NCBI GenBank assembly: GCA_013335935.1
Contig: JAAXUP010000010.1
Span: 1-44,055, forward strand
DNA length: 44,055 bases
Direction: 5' to 3'
From: Eubacteriaceae bacterium
GTDB taxonomy: Bacteria; Bacillota; Clostridia; Eubacteriales; Alkalibacteraceae
Made by a program: the position numbers and the translations under genes. Every line of letters begins with the position of its first letter. The first letter of the stretch is position 1. This document shows, one piece after another, positions 18,185 to 25,988 of this stretch. Under the pieces are notes generated by a model, which was given only the letters and a program-made list of their open reading frames with translations, was not told the origin of the DNA and ran no database searches.

Positions 18185-18619
18185 ATGAAAAAAAACATAT
18201 CTTGGTTGCTGGTTTTCATCCTGATGGCGGCTATTTTCCTATTGTCTTCTCAAAATTCGACGGATTCTGCCGTGCTGAGCAGGGAACTTGCACAAATATT
18301 TGTAGATCTATTGAATAAAATTACAGGTCCAATTGATGTTGATTTTGTGCTGCTTAAATTTACAATACGTAAGCTTGCTCATTTTTGCATTTATATCGCC
18401 TTAGGTTTTTTTGTATCCAATGCCTTAAAACACACAACTTCTTCAAGAATGAAGAGAGTTATCATTACCTTAATCATCTGTATCCTATTTGCTGTAAGTG
18501 ATGAGCTTCATCAACTGCTGGTTCCCGGAAGAGGAGCACTTTTGACGGATGTCCTTACAGATATGATGGGAAGTCTGGCAGGGATGCTGATTTTCTATAA
18601 GATAAAAAAACTTAATTAG
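18185..18619 (+). CDS. VanZ-like membrane protein
   Basis: Small 144-residue membrane protein of the VanZ-like family, whose biochemical role is not settled; VanZ itself gives low teicoplanin resistance. Visible marks are IFLLSSQNS after the first membrane segment, KLAHFCIYIALGFF, and DELHQLLVPGRGALLTDVLTD before the last segment, the family's conserved Asp-Glu-His-Gln and Pro-Gly-Arg. About four membrane segments. GAGGG precedes the ATG. It sits between rfbF and the second dehydratase, so it is likely part of the envelope locus. A second VanZ-like gene lies at 39480. Confidence 0.85.
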   Translation: MKKNISWLLVFILMAAIFLLSSQNSTDSAVLSRELAQIFVDLLNKITGPIDVDFVLLKFTIRKLAHFCIYIALGFFVSNALKHTTSSRMKRVIITLIICILFAVSDELHQLLVPGRGALLTDVLTDMMGSLAGMLIFYKIKKLN

Positions 18620-18749
18620 TACGCTTCAGAGGGTGACTCATTTTAATTATTGATACTATTTGTTTCTAAAACAGTTGAATCCTGAAAATTATGGATATAA
18701 ATAAACTATCTATAGAATTAATTGGGGATTATGTAGAGGGGGGATAAAA

Positions 18750-20609
18750 ATGAATAGAATGTTCAAAATCATGGTATTGCTGATTTGTGATATTATTCTT
18801 TTAAATATTTCCTATCTGTTATCCCTTTACATGAGATTTGATAATCAAATCCACCCAGTATATTTTAACAATTACTTCAGAGACATGCTGATCATCATCA
18901 CAATCAAAATATTTATCTTCTGGATCTTCGGGCTTTACAAAAGGTTATGGATTTATGCAGGAACCAGGGAAGTCATTGAAATTTCCGCTGCGGTTTTGAT
19001 GGCAAACCTTTTGGTTATCCTATACGGAATATTCTCAAAAAATAGCCTGCCTTTGAATCTCTATCTACTGATCATCCTGACCGACATTATGGTGATCGGA
19101 GGCTCCAGGCTGCTGTATCGATTTATCCATGGTGGTTTGCCACAAAATGGGAATCATAATAAAAAGAAAAGGATATTGATCGTTGGAGCAGGGGATGCAG
19201 GAGCTGCGGTGATTTGGGAAATAAAAAACAATTCCCAGGTGGAGTGTGAACCCACAGCAGTAGTCGACGATGACCCTCACAAGCAGGGTCTTACCATCTA
19301 TGGGATCCCAGTGAAGGGCACCCTGGAGGATATCGAAAAGATTGTCAGGGAAGATGACATAGACGAAATCATCATTGCTGTACCCACTTTATGCAGGGAA
19401 AAAAGACAGCAAATCCTTGAAGTATGCAATCGCACCACAAAAAGAATAAGAATTTATCCATCCATGCAGGATATCATCGACGGCAAGGTCTCCATTGGGA
19501 ATATCCGGGATGTTAGGATCGATGACCTTCTGGGCAGAGAACCCATCAATCTGAGTAATATGCATATTGAAACGCTCATCGCCGGTAAAACCGTCCTGGT
19601 AACCGGTGCAGGAGGATCCATTGGTTCAGAACTTTGCAGACAAATTGCATTATACAATCCTGAACAACTCATGGGGTTGGATATTTATGAGAACAGTCTG
19701 TTCGAACTCCAGATGGAACTGAAATCCAACTTTAAGGGGATAAATTTCCGGGCAATCGTTGCCTCGGTAACGAATGAAACAAGAATAAACGGCATATTTG
19801 ATGAATTCAGACCGGATATCGTATTCCATGCTGCTGCACATAAACACGTTCCCCTCATGGAAGAAAACCCTGAGGAAGCGGTCAGAAATAATGTGTTTGG
19901 TACGTTAAATCTGATCAAAGCAGCTGATCATTATCGGGTAAAGAAATTTGTGCTCATTTCAACGGATAAAGCGGTCAACCCCACGAACATCATGGGGGCG
20001 ACAAAGAGGATCTGTGAAATGCTGATTCAAACCATGGACAGCAAAAGCAAAACGGATTTTTCGGCAGTACGGTTTGGTAATGTCCTGGGGAGCAATGGAA
20101 GCGTTATCCCGATTTTTAAAAAGCAGATCGAAAAAGGTGGTCCGGTGACAGTGACCCACCCTGATATCATCCGATACTTTATGAGTCTTCCCGAAGCGGT
20201 ACAACTGGTTTTGACTGCGGGTGCTATGGCCAAGGGAGGGGAAATTTTCATCCTGGACATGGGTGATCCTGTTAAAATCATGGATTTGGCCGTATCCCTT
20301 ATCCACCTTTCAGGTTTTGAAGAGGATAAGGATATATCCATAGAAATTGTCGGGTTAAGACCTGGAGAAAAATTATTCGAGGAATTGCTCATGGATGAAG
20401 AGGGTATTACAGACACCTGCCATGAGAAAATTTTTATTGGGAAGCCCATATTTAATGATTATAAGGATTTTATGAAGAAAATCGACAGACTGATCATCTC
20501 TCTGGATGATGAGTCCAACGATATCCGGGAGATGGTCAAGGGGCTGGTGCCCAATTATCAAAATGGCCATGAAGATGCAAATGCCGATTATGACAAAAAA
20601 GTAATGTGA
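18750..20609 (+). CDS. Membrane nucleotide-sugar 4,6-dehydratase, CapD/WbpM/PglF type (copy 2)
   Basis: 619-residue paralogue of the protein at 14255, with the same layout: four N-terminal membrane segments, a Rossmann domain (ILIVGAGDAGAAVIWEI), then LVTGAGGSIGSELCRQ near residue 282 and STDKAVNPTNIMGATKR with Met in place of Tyr. HPDIIRYFMSLPEAVQLV and GLRPGEKLFEELLMDEEG are almost unchanged between copies, while the N-terminal membrane part differs more. GAGGGGGG precedes the ATG. It is directly followed by the chain-length genes. The two copies may make different sugars, or one may be a spare; sequence does not decide. Confidence 0.92.
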   Translation: MNRMFKIMVLLICDIILLNISYLLSLYMRFDNQIHPVYFNNYFRDMLIIITIKIFIFWIFGLYKRLWIYAGTREVIEISAAVLMANLLVILYGIFSKNSLPLNLYLLIILTDIMVIGGSRLLYRFIHGGLPQNGNHNKKKRILIVGAGDAGAAVIWEIKNNSQVECEPTAVVDDDPHKQGLTIYGIPVKGTLEDIEKIVREDDIDEIIIAVPTLCREKRQQILEVCNRTTKRIRIYPSMQDIIDGKVSIGNIRDVRIDDLLGREPINLSNMHIETLIAGKTVLVTGAGGSIGSELCRQIALYNPEQLMGLDIYENSLFELQMELKSNFKGINFRAIVASVTNETRINGIFDEFRPDIVFHAAAHKHVPLMEENPEEAVRNNVFGTLNLIKAADHYRVKKFVLISTDKAVNPTNIMGATKRICEMLIQTMDSKSKTDFSAVRFGNVLGSNGSVIPIFKKQIEKGGPVTVTHPDIIRYFMSLPEAVQLVLTAGAMAKGGEIFILDMGDPVKIMDLAVSLIHLSGFEEDKDISIEIVGLRPGEKLFEELLMDEEGITDTCHEKIFIGKPIFNDYKDFMKKIDRLIISLDDESNDIREMVKGLVPNYQNGHEDANADYDKKVM

Positions 20610-20635
20610 TCGGAGTAACGAGAGGGGATACTCGA

Positions 20636-21364
20636 ATGGACAGACAATTTGAAATACCAGTAGAAATTGACCTGATGCATTTGTGGAAAATTATCAAGAC
20701 AAATGTATTCCTCATTCTTAATATCACGCTAGTGGTAATGATCCTTGCTGCTGGAGCGAGTTTCTTCGTATTGGACAAGCAATATGAAAGTTATACGACT
20801 TTGATGCTTGGAAAACCTACGGGCTACCAGACAACTTCAGGCAATTCTAATATTACTTATTCCGATATCCTGCTCAACCAACAGCTGGTGGCTACCTACA
20901 GCGAAATAGCAAAAAGCCGGGTTGTCACCTCGACTGTTATCGAAAATTTGAAACTCGATATGACCAATACAAAGCTGGCATCTCTCATCAGCGTCACCAC
21001 TCAGAATGATACCGAGATCATAAGGATCACTGTAAAATATGGCGACCCCATCAAGGCGGCAAAAATTGCCAATGAGATGGCAATAACCTTCAGCAATTAT
21101 ACAAAGGTGCTTATGAAAATAGACAATATCAACGTGGTGGATGTAGCAGCCGCTGATAATAAGTATGTCTCGCCGGCTCCCTTTCGAAATATCTTTTTAG
21201 CTGGGATCATTGGAATGATCCTGGGTCTTATCACCGTCCTGCTGAGAGAAAGCCTGGACACCAGGGTTAAGGAACCAGAGGATGTCAACACGGTATCCAG
21301 TTATCCAGTGCTTACCATGATTCCTTTCAGTGAGATGCTTGAAGAGGGTGGTGAAATTAAATGA
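20636..21364 (+). CDS. Wzz/CapA-like chain-length determinant (BY-kinase activator)
   Basis: Membrane co-polymerase protein that sets polymer length and, in Bacillota, activates the separate tyrosine kinase encoded next. The 242-residue protein has two membrane segments, at about residues 20-45 (VFLILNITLVVMILAAGASF) and near 186-206 (NIFLAGIIGMILGLITVLL), with the extracytoplasmic Wzz domain between; APFRNIFLAGIIG is the usual Pro-rich entry to the second segment. ATG 20636 is chosen because GAGAGGGG precedes it; a GTG at 20606 would overlap the previous gene and lacks a good SD. It overlaps the kinase gene by 4 nt. Confidence 0.9.
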   Translation: MDRQFEIPVEIDLMHLWKIIKTNVFLILNITLVVMILAAGASFFVLDKQYESYTTLMLGKPTGYQTTSGNSNITYSDILLNQQLVATYSEIAKSRVVTSTVIENLKLDMTNTKLASLISVTTQNDTEIIRITVKYGDPIKAAKIANEMAITFSNYTKVLMKIDNINVVDVAAADNKYVSPAPFRNIFLAGIIGMILGLITVLLRESLDTRVKEPEDVNTVSSYPVLTMIPFSEMLEEGGEIK

Positions 21365-22023
21365 AAAATATCATTGCATTTCAGACAGATCCTAAATCAT
21401 CGGTGGCAGAAGCCTTCAGAAATCTGAGGACGAATGTATCCTATACCAATGTTGATCGGGAAGTCAAAGTTATACAAATGACCAGCTCTGTCCAGGGGGA
21501 GGGAAAAAGCATCATAACGGCGAATTACGGTGCAACGGTTGCCCAGTCGGATAGACTTGTTCTTATCGTTGACTGCGATTTAAGACGCCCACGGATGCAT
21601 AAAATATTTAATGTTCCCAACGAACTGGGATTATCAAATGCCCTGGTGAGCGACTATAAAAATACTGATCTAATCAAAGAGACCGAAATTGGGGGATTGT
21701 TTGTTATAACCTCCGGACCCATTCCTCCCAATCCGTCGGAAATGCTGGACAGCCATCGGATGAAGAAACTCATTTCCTCCCTGAGAACAGAGTTCGACAT
21801 GATACTTCTGGATTCTCCCCCCATACTGCCGATTACAGATGGGCTGGTGCTGTCTCAGGTGGCAGATGGGACAATCGTTGTCATTAGTCTTGGAACCACA
21901 GAGAAGGGTTCCCTAAAAAGAACCTTTGACTCCCTTGAAAATATTGGCGCCCATATTCTTGGCACCATCATCAATAAAGTAAATTATGAGGAGAACTATT
22001 ATACAAGTTATGGCTACAAATAA
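21361..22023 (+). CDS. Bacterial tyrosine kinase of the CapB/CpsD type
   Basis: Autophosphorylating BY-kinase that works with the Wzz-like protein to control polysaccharide export and length. It has 220 residues, the normal length for the stand-alone kinase. SVQGEGKS is Walker A, LIVDCDLRRPRMHK is Walker A' and MILLDSPPILPITD is Walker B. The C terminus ends in a tyrosine cluster (YEENYYTSYGYK), the usual autophosphorylation tail. ATGA overlap couples it to the preceding gene. No CpsB/Wzb phosphatase gene is in the window. Confidence 0.94.
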   Translation: MKNIIAFQTDPKSSVAEAFRNLRTNVSYTNVDREVKVIQMTSSVQGEGKSIITANYGATVAQSDRLVLIVDCDLRRPRMHKIFNVPNELGLSNALVSDYKNTDLIKETEIGGLFVITSGPIPPNPSEMLDSHRMKKLISSLRTEFDMILLDSPPILPITDGLVLSQVADGTIVVISLGTTEKGSLKRTFDSLENIGAHILGTIINKVNYEENYYTSYGYK

Positions 22024-22057
22024 GGATCACTAATAACAACCTGACTGGGGTGAGAAT

Positions 22058-22450
22058 ATGAAAAGATATTTCATATTATTATGTTTTGTATTTATAGCGG
22101 TTATGCTGTTGGGGATGGTTTCCGCAAAAAAAAGTCTCTATACGGAGGCTCAGATCAATAAATATAATCAGGAAAATAAGGTCGATATTATAGCAAATAA
22201 AAATACCGACTCGGTGGCACCTCAAATCATTGTAGTTTACCCAGATAATCTGGATAACGGCCAGACGGTTGCCGCTGACAAAGTTTACCTTAAGTTTCTT
22301 GACAACATTGAAGTCGCCCAGGCTTTTTTAAATGATCAGCAAATCTCGCTGGATTCTGTTGTAGTCACATCCCTTGGAATCAGTAAAATTTTAATAGTAG
22401 ACAGCGCTGGGAATAAAGCAGAATTTTCTTTCACCATCGTACCGAGATAA
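22058..22450 (+). CDS. Small exported protein with one Ig-like domain
   Basis: I do not recognise a specific family. The 130-residue product starts with a basic end and hydrophobic core (MKRYFILLCFVFIAVMLLGM), a signal peptide or membrane anchor. The rest reads as a short beta-sandwich: VAPQIIVVYPDNLDNGQTV, VYLKFLDNIEVAQAFLNDQQ and KILIVDSAGNKAEFSFTIVP resemble bacterial Ig-like domains. It is the last gene of the polysaccharide region, 34 nt after the kinase and before a hairpin, so it may assist polymer assembly; that is only inferred from position. Confidence 0.7.
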   Translation: MKRYFILLCFVFIAVMLLGMVSAKKSLYTEAQINKYNQENKVDIIANKNTDSVAPQIIVVYPDNLDNGQTVAADKVYLKFLDNIEVAQAFLNDQQISLDSVVVTSLGISKILIVDSAGNKAEFSFTIVPR

Positions 22451-22461
22451 TTACCCTGAAT

Positions 22462-22503
22462 AAAGAATCTGTCACAAAAAAATGGCAGATTCTTTAGAAT
22501 TTT
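22462..22503 (+). terminator. Likely terminator ending the polysaccharide locus
   Basis: AAAGAATCTGTCA (22462-22474) pairs with TGGCAGATTCTTT (22483-22495), 13 bp with one G-U. The tail AGAATTTT is only moderately T-rich. Confidence 0.65.
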
Positions 22504-22678
22504 GAAACCCTTGTCCTGAAAGGGTTCTGACCGTGACAAATCATGACAAGTATTGCATGATTTCAGTGAAAAAAAATAAAATAGTTGACATCAAATAGTT
22601 TATAATTATTATGCAGGGGAATATAATAGGTACATAAAAGATTAGGACATAACCAATAATAATAGGTACAAATTGAAA

Positions 22679-22753
22679 AAGGCAAACCTGTTGAAAGGCA
22701 GGGACGCAAAGCATGAAGTCTACGGCGATTAGCTATGACGGTTCGGCTGCCAA
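22679..22753 (+). promoter_or_regulatory. c-di-GMP-I (GEMM-I) riboswitch 1
   Basis: The conserved GEMM-I core is present: GGCAAACC, a stem with GAAA tetraloop, then GGGACGCAAAGC, followed by a second arm. The 3' side reads GGTTCGGCTGCC, so the closing helix GGCA (22681-22684) / TGCC (22748-22751) is longer than usual. The 3' strand of this helix is also the 5' arm of the terminator at 22745. Binding of c-di-GMP should therefore favour read-through into the gene at 22814. Confidence 0.87.
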
Positions 22754-22779
22754 ACTTTTTTTAGTTCGGCAGCTTTTTT
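22745..22779 (+). terminator. Riboswitch-controlled terminator before the InlB-repeat gene
   Basis: GCTGCCAAACT (22746-22756) pairs with AGTTCGGCAGC (22763-22773) with one mismatch, followed by six T's. It shares bases 22746-22751 with the riboswitch closing helix, so the two structures exclude each other. Confidence 0.85.
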
Positions 22780-22813
22780 GTTACTCTTTTTTATGAGATA
22801 GGGGGGATTCATT

Positions 22814-25639
22814 ATGAAAAAAACAAAATTACAGCGCATCACATCAATGCTGATGGTCATGCTAATGTTGATGACCATGATGCCAAGCAGTGCATTCACA
22901 CCTGCGGTCAATGCTGCTGTTGGTGAAACTGTCACATTGACACTTAGAAACAATGATGATGGGAATGTAAAAATCGATGGCGTGACCTACACTCACGGGG
23001 GAGTGCTGGTACTTCCAACGGGAAGCACAGTTACCATCGAGGCAGTACCTGTAAAACCCGGGAAGGTATTCAAGAATTGGGTAAGCAGTATCAAATCAAT
23101 TGATAAGGAAAATACAAATCCAATCACCTTTACCATCAATGAAGATTCATTTATTAACACAAAGTTTGGCTTTAGACCTGGAACAACCTTCTATACAGTG
23201 ACTTTCAATCCAGGAGCAAATGGAGTATTGACTCTCACTGATTTGGCAACGCAGGAGGTTCTGCTAGGTGGGAGCGCAACAGATCCTGGAATCACACCAA
23301 ACTACGGCTGGCAGTTCGCAGGCTGGGACAAAGGCTTTACCAATGTCCAGTCGAATCTGACGGTAAATGCCACCTACACAAAAGTAAATTATACAGTTGC
23401 CTTTGAAAGCAACGGAGGAACCGACATTGGAAGTATCACCGCACCTTATGATACTTTGATAACAGCACCTGCTCCACCTGAAAAAATCGGATACGATTTT
23501 GCCGGCTGGTTTAAGGATGCAGGATTGTCAGATGACTGGTTATTCACGTCAGATAAAGTCGCTGGAGATACCACACTGTATGCCATGTGGACAATAAATC
23601 AATATACAGTAGGTTTTGAATCAAACGGAGGATCAGCTGTTGACAGCATAACTACAAATTACAACACCACCATTATCAAACCTACAGACCCAACTAAATC
23701 CGGATACACCTTTGCTGGTTGGTATAAGGATGCCGCGTTGACAGATGACTGGTTATTCGGTACTGACCAAGTGACTGAAAATACCACACTCTATGCAGCT
23801 TGGGAAATTAATCAATATGCAGTAAGCTTTGACGCAGCAGGAGGATCTCCGGAACCTGGGGATCAGCTCCTTAATTACGGCAGCAATGTAACAGTGCCGA
23901 CAGTACCTACAAAAACAGGATACACCTTCGACGGCTGGTTCACAGAAGGCGGAGTGGAATGGAATTTTGCCACAGACACCGTTCCAGCAGACAATTTGGA
24001 ACTGACTGCATACTGGACAATAAATCAGTATACTGCAAGCTTTGAAGCCAACGGCGGAACACCGGCACCTATAAGCCAGACAATCGACTTTAACAGCCTG
24101 GTAGTGAAACCTGCAATTGATCCTGAAAAAGACGGTTATACTTTCACCGGCTGGTTCAAAAATGAAGCAGGGACAATCCCCTGGGATTTCACCACCGATT
24201 TGTTACCGGCATCAGACGTAACGATCTATGCAGGTTGGGCGATACAGCAAAGGACAATAACTTTCATTTCAAACGGAGGCACTTCGGTTGGAACAATCTC
24301 CGTGGACTATAATTCTATAGTAACAGCACCTCCGATACCGACAAAAGAAGGGTACACTTTCGCCGGATGGTTTACAGAAGATCTGACAAATGCGTATACC
24401 TTCGGTGGTAACCTGACAGAAAGCATCACACTTTACGCTAAATGGGTCATACAGGGAAGAACAATAACTTTCGAAACTAATGGGGGTTCAACCGTAGCAC
24501 CAATCACCGTTGAGTTTAATACACCTGCAGAACCACCAACGGAACCAACAAAAGAAGGCTATGACTTCTCGGGCTGGTTTACAGATACCGGTCTGACCGA
24601 TGAATACACCTTCGAAGGCAACCTGACAACAGATATGACCTTATACGCTGCTTGGGATGCCCAGGACAGAACCATAACCTTTGATTCTGCCGGCGGCTCA
24701 GCGGTAGCACCTGTCACAGTAAAATTCGACACAATACCTTCTGCACCCGCGACTCCAGTTAAAACAGGATCAACCTTCGCTGGGTGGTATGAGGAGGAAG
24801 CAAACGAACCTTTTGATTTCGCTGCTCCTTTGACAGAAAACAAAAATTTGATAGCAAGATGGATAAGCAATGTATACATAGTGACCTTCGATTCAGGTGA
24901 GGGTACATTCTTCGGCGAAGCTGCTGACGTTATCACACAGCCTGTGATCCACGGAGGTACTGCAGTTCCCCCAACAGGTCTGATCATAGCACCTGCAGGC
25001 TATCACTTCACAGAATGGTCGCCTTCAGGAATGGCTGGAATCACAGGGGCAGTGACGTATGTGGCACTATTCGAAAAAGATGCGGTCATTGTTCCGGTAA
25101 CACCTGTTACAACAGAACCAACTCCAAACCCGACAGATCCAGTTACATTGAATGAAGAACAAGTCATTACACCGACAATTACAACTGTTGATGAGGAAAT
25201 CAGCACCCCTGAAAAAGAAACAACTGTGAAAGAAGTAATACCGGAAAAAACCCCTCTATCAGCTCCGGTCAGGGAGGGTATCGACTGGATGTGGTGGCTA
25301 CTGCTACTGCTGCCGTTCCTGTTCTTCTTACTGGCTTGGTGGAATCGCGTTAAGCCAATCGTTGAAGGCGTTGCGGACAACGGAGACGGAACCTTCACGG
25401 TAACCTGGGGTTATAACAACAGAAAGATCAAAGACGTAAAATACGACGAAGACGATTCTGAACTAAACGTCCTTGCCGGAACAATCATCAGAGGTGAACA
25501 GCCTCCAGTAGAATTCGAAAGAGGAAGACATGAGAATGTATTTACGACGATCGTAAATAAAGACGCAAAAATCGAATGGAACATCAAGAGAAAGAAAGCA
25601 TTGGCAGACGTCATTGAACAACTTAAAAAGAATCAGTAG
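22814..25639 (+). CDS. Exported surface protein with InlB-type B repeats and a C-terminal membrane segment
   Basis: 941 residues. A signal peptide (ends near AVNAAVG) is followed by two divergent beta-repeats, then seven clear InlB_B/Listeria-Bacteroides repeats of about 70 residues at bases 23390-24874 (residues 193-687), each with FxxNGG, GYTFAGWF and TLYAxW, and a divergent eighth. A Thr/Pro-rich linker leads to a very hydrophobic Trp-rich segment (WMWWLLLLLPFLFFLLAWW, from residue 825) and a tail of about 95 residues. There is no LPXTG motif. Part of the tail (VADNGDGTFTVTWGYNN, GEQPPVEFERGRHENVF) resembles a domain I know from extracellular proteins. Likely an adhesin. It follows c-di-GMP riboswitch 1. 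Confidence 0.9.
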   Translation: MKKTKLQRITSMLMVMLMLMTMMPSSAFTPAVNAAVGETVTLTLRNNDDGNVKIDGVTYTHGGVLVLPTGSTVTIEAVPVKPGKVFKNWVSSIKSIDKENTNPITFTINEDSFINTKFGFRPGTTFYTVTFNPGANGVLTLTDLATQEVLLGGSATDPGITPNYGWQFAGWDKGFTNVQSNLTVNATYTKVNYTVAFESNGGTDIGSITAPYDTLITAPAPPEKIGYDFAGWFKDAGLSDDWLFTSDKVAGDTTLYAMWTINQYTVGFESNGGSAVDSITTNYNTTIIKPTDPTKSGYTFAGWYKDAALTDDWLFGTDQVTENTTLYAAWEINQYAVSFDAAGGSPEPGDQLLNYGSNVTVPTVPTKTGYTFDGWFTEGGVEWNFATDTVPADNLELTAYWTINQYTASFEANGGTPAPISQTIDFNSLVVKPAIDPEKDGYTFTGWFKNEAGTIPWDFTTDLLPASDVTIYAGWAIQQRTITFISNGGTSVGTISVDYNSIVTAPPIPTKEGYTFAGWFTEDLTNAYTFGGNLTESITLYAKWVIQGRTITFETNGGSTVAPITVEFNTPAEPPTEPTKEGYDFSGWFTDTGLTDEYTFEGNLTTDMTLYAAWDAQDRTITFDSAGGSAVAPVTVKFDTIPSAPATPVKTGSTFAGWYEEEANEPFDFAAPLTENKNLIARWISNVYIVTFDSGEGTFFGEAADVITQPVIHGGTAVPPTGLIIAPAGYHFTEWSPSGMAGITGAVTYVALFEKDAVIVPVTPVTTEPTPNPTDPVTLNEEQVITPTITTVDEEISTPEKETTVKEVIPEKTPLSAPVREGIDWMWWLLLLLPFLFFLLAWWNRVKPIVEGVADNGDGTFTVTWGYNNRKIKDVKYDEDDSELNVLAGTIIRGEQPPVEFERGRHENVFTTIVNKDAKIEWNIKRKKALADVIEQLKKNQ
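23390..24874 (+). repeat. Seven tandem InlB-type B repeats
   Basis: Seven units of about 69-74 codons with a conserved start (YTVxFESNGG or RTITFxxNGG), centre (GYTFAGWF) and end (TLYAxW). Copies diverge in DNA, so this is an old protein repeat rather than a recent tandem duplication. Confidence 0.9.
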
Positions 25640-25708
25640 TCGAAAGAATATTTGTTGATTATTTTTAACAGATATGATAAACTTCAATTAAATCAATAGA
25701 TTATTTAG

Positions 25709-25801
25709 CTTTTCAGCGATAATGGCAAACCTGTCGAAAGACAGGGACGCAAAGCCAAGGGCCTTCCCTGAATTTTCAGGATGGCAGCCGGTTACCGAAA
25801 G
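25709..25801 (+). promoter_or_regulatory. c-di-GMP-I (GEMM-I) riboswitch 2
   Basis: Complete GEMM-I core: ATGGCAAACCTGTC, GAAA tetraloop, GGGACGCAAAGCC, a GGGCCTTCCCTGA arm with TTTT loop, and GGCAGCCGGTTACC. CTTTTC (25709-25714) can extend the closing helix by pairing with GAAAG (25797-25801). It is followed by AGAGGAG and then a strong terminator at 25822, with no start codon between. A near copy lies 176 nt downstream. Confidence 0.93.
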
Positions 25802-25821
25802 AGGAGATTATAAGTCAATTT

Positions 25822-25852
25822 AGACCTCCAATTTCAATTGGAGGTCTTTTTT
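25822..25852 (+). terminator. Intrinsic terminator between riboswitches 2 and 3
   Basis: AGACCTCCAAT pairs with ATTGGAGGTCT (11 bp, 4 nt loop), followed by six T's. It probably forms the expression platform of riboswitch 2; GAGG at 25801-25804 could compete for CCTC in its 5' arm. Confidence 0.9.
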
Positions 25853-25884
25853 CTTCTCCAGCAATCTACATTTTTCTGACAAAG

Positions 25885-25976
25885 CTTTTCAGCGATAAAT
25901 GGCAAACCTGTCGAAAGACAGGGACGCAAAGCCAAGGGCCTTCCCTTATTTAGGATGGCAGCCGGTTACCGAAAGG
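25885..25976 (+). promoter_or_regulatory. c-di-GMP-I (GEMM-I) riboswitch 3, overlapping the ribosome binding site
   Basis: Almost identical to riboswitch 2 in the core; the loop of the second arm is shorter (TTATTTA). CTTTTC (25885-25890) can pair with GAAAGG (25971-25976), which overlaps the AAGGAG Shine-Dalgarno sequence (25973-25978) of the gene at 25989. Control of translation, with ligand hiding the site, is the simplest reading, but the sign is not proven. Confidence 0.92.
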
Positions 25977-25988
25977 AGAGTTTTTCTT

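Larger units (their letters stand above)
22451..22813 (+). other. 363 bp non-coding region before the InlB-repeat gene
   Basis: No gene seen. In order: the terminator above, two short inverted repeats (AACCCTT/AAGGGTT near 22506-22527 and AAATCATG/CATGATTT at 22538-22563), an A/T-rich stretch, the c-di-GMP-I riboswitch and its terminator, and a G-rich ribosome binding site. Confidence 0.75.
25640..25988 (+). other. 349 bp non-coding region with two tandem riboswitches
   Basis: No gene seen. It carries an A/T-rich stretch with a possible weak promoter (TATGAT at 25673-25678), riboswitch 2, a terminator, riboswitch 3 and a ribosome binding site. Confidence 0.8.

Noticed and set aside
18185-18619. 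VanZ-like genes plus ddl as a glycopeptide-resistance set
   Set aside because: The ligase has the Tyr-containing omega-loop of ordinary D-Ala-D-Ala enzymes, and no vanH, vanX, vanR or vanS genes are seen; VanZ-like proteins are widespread outside resistance loci.
22585-22606. TTGACA and TATAAT before riboswitch 1 as a promoter
   Set aside because: The spacer is only 10 nt, too short for a vegetative promoter. The true promoter of this transcript is not clear to me.
25899-25988. In-frame N-terminal extension of the transglutaminase-like protein from ATG 25899
   Set aside because: It would translate the core of riboswitch 3 and bury the signal peptide; TTG 25989 has a proper Shine-Dalgarno site and gives a normal signal peptide.
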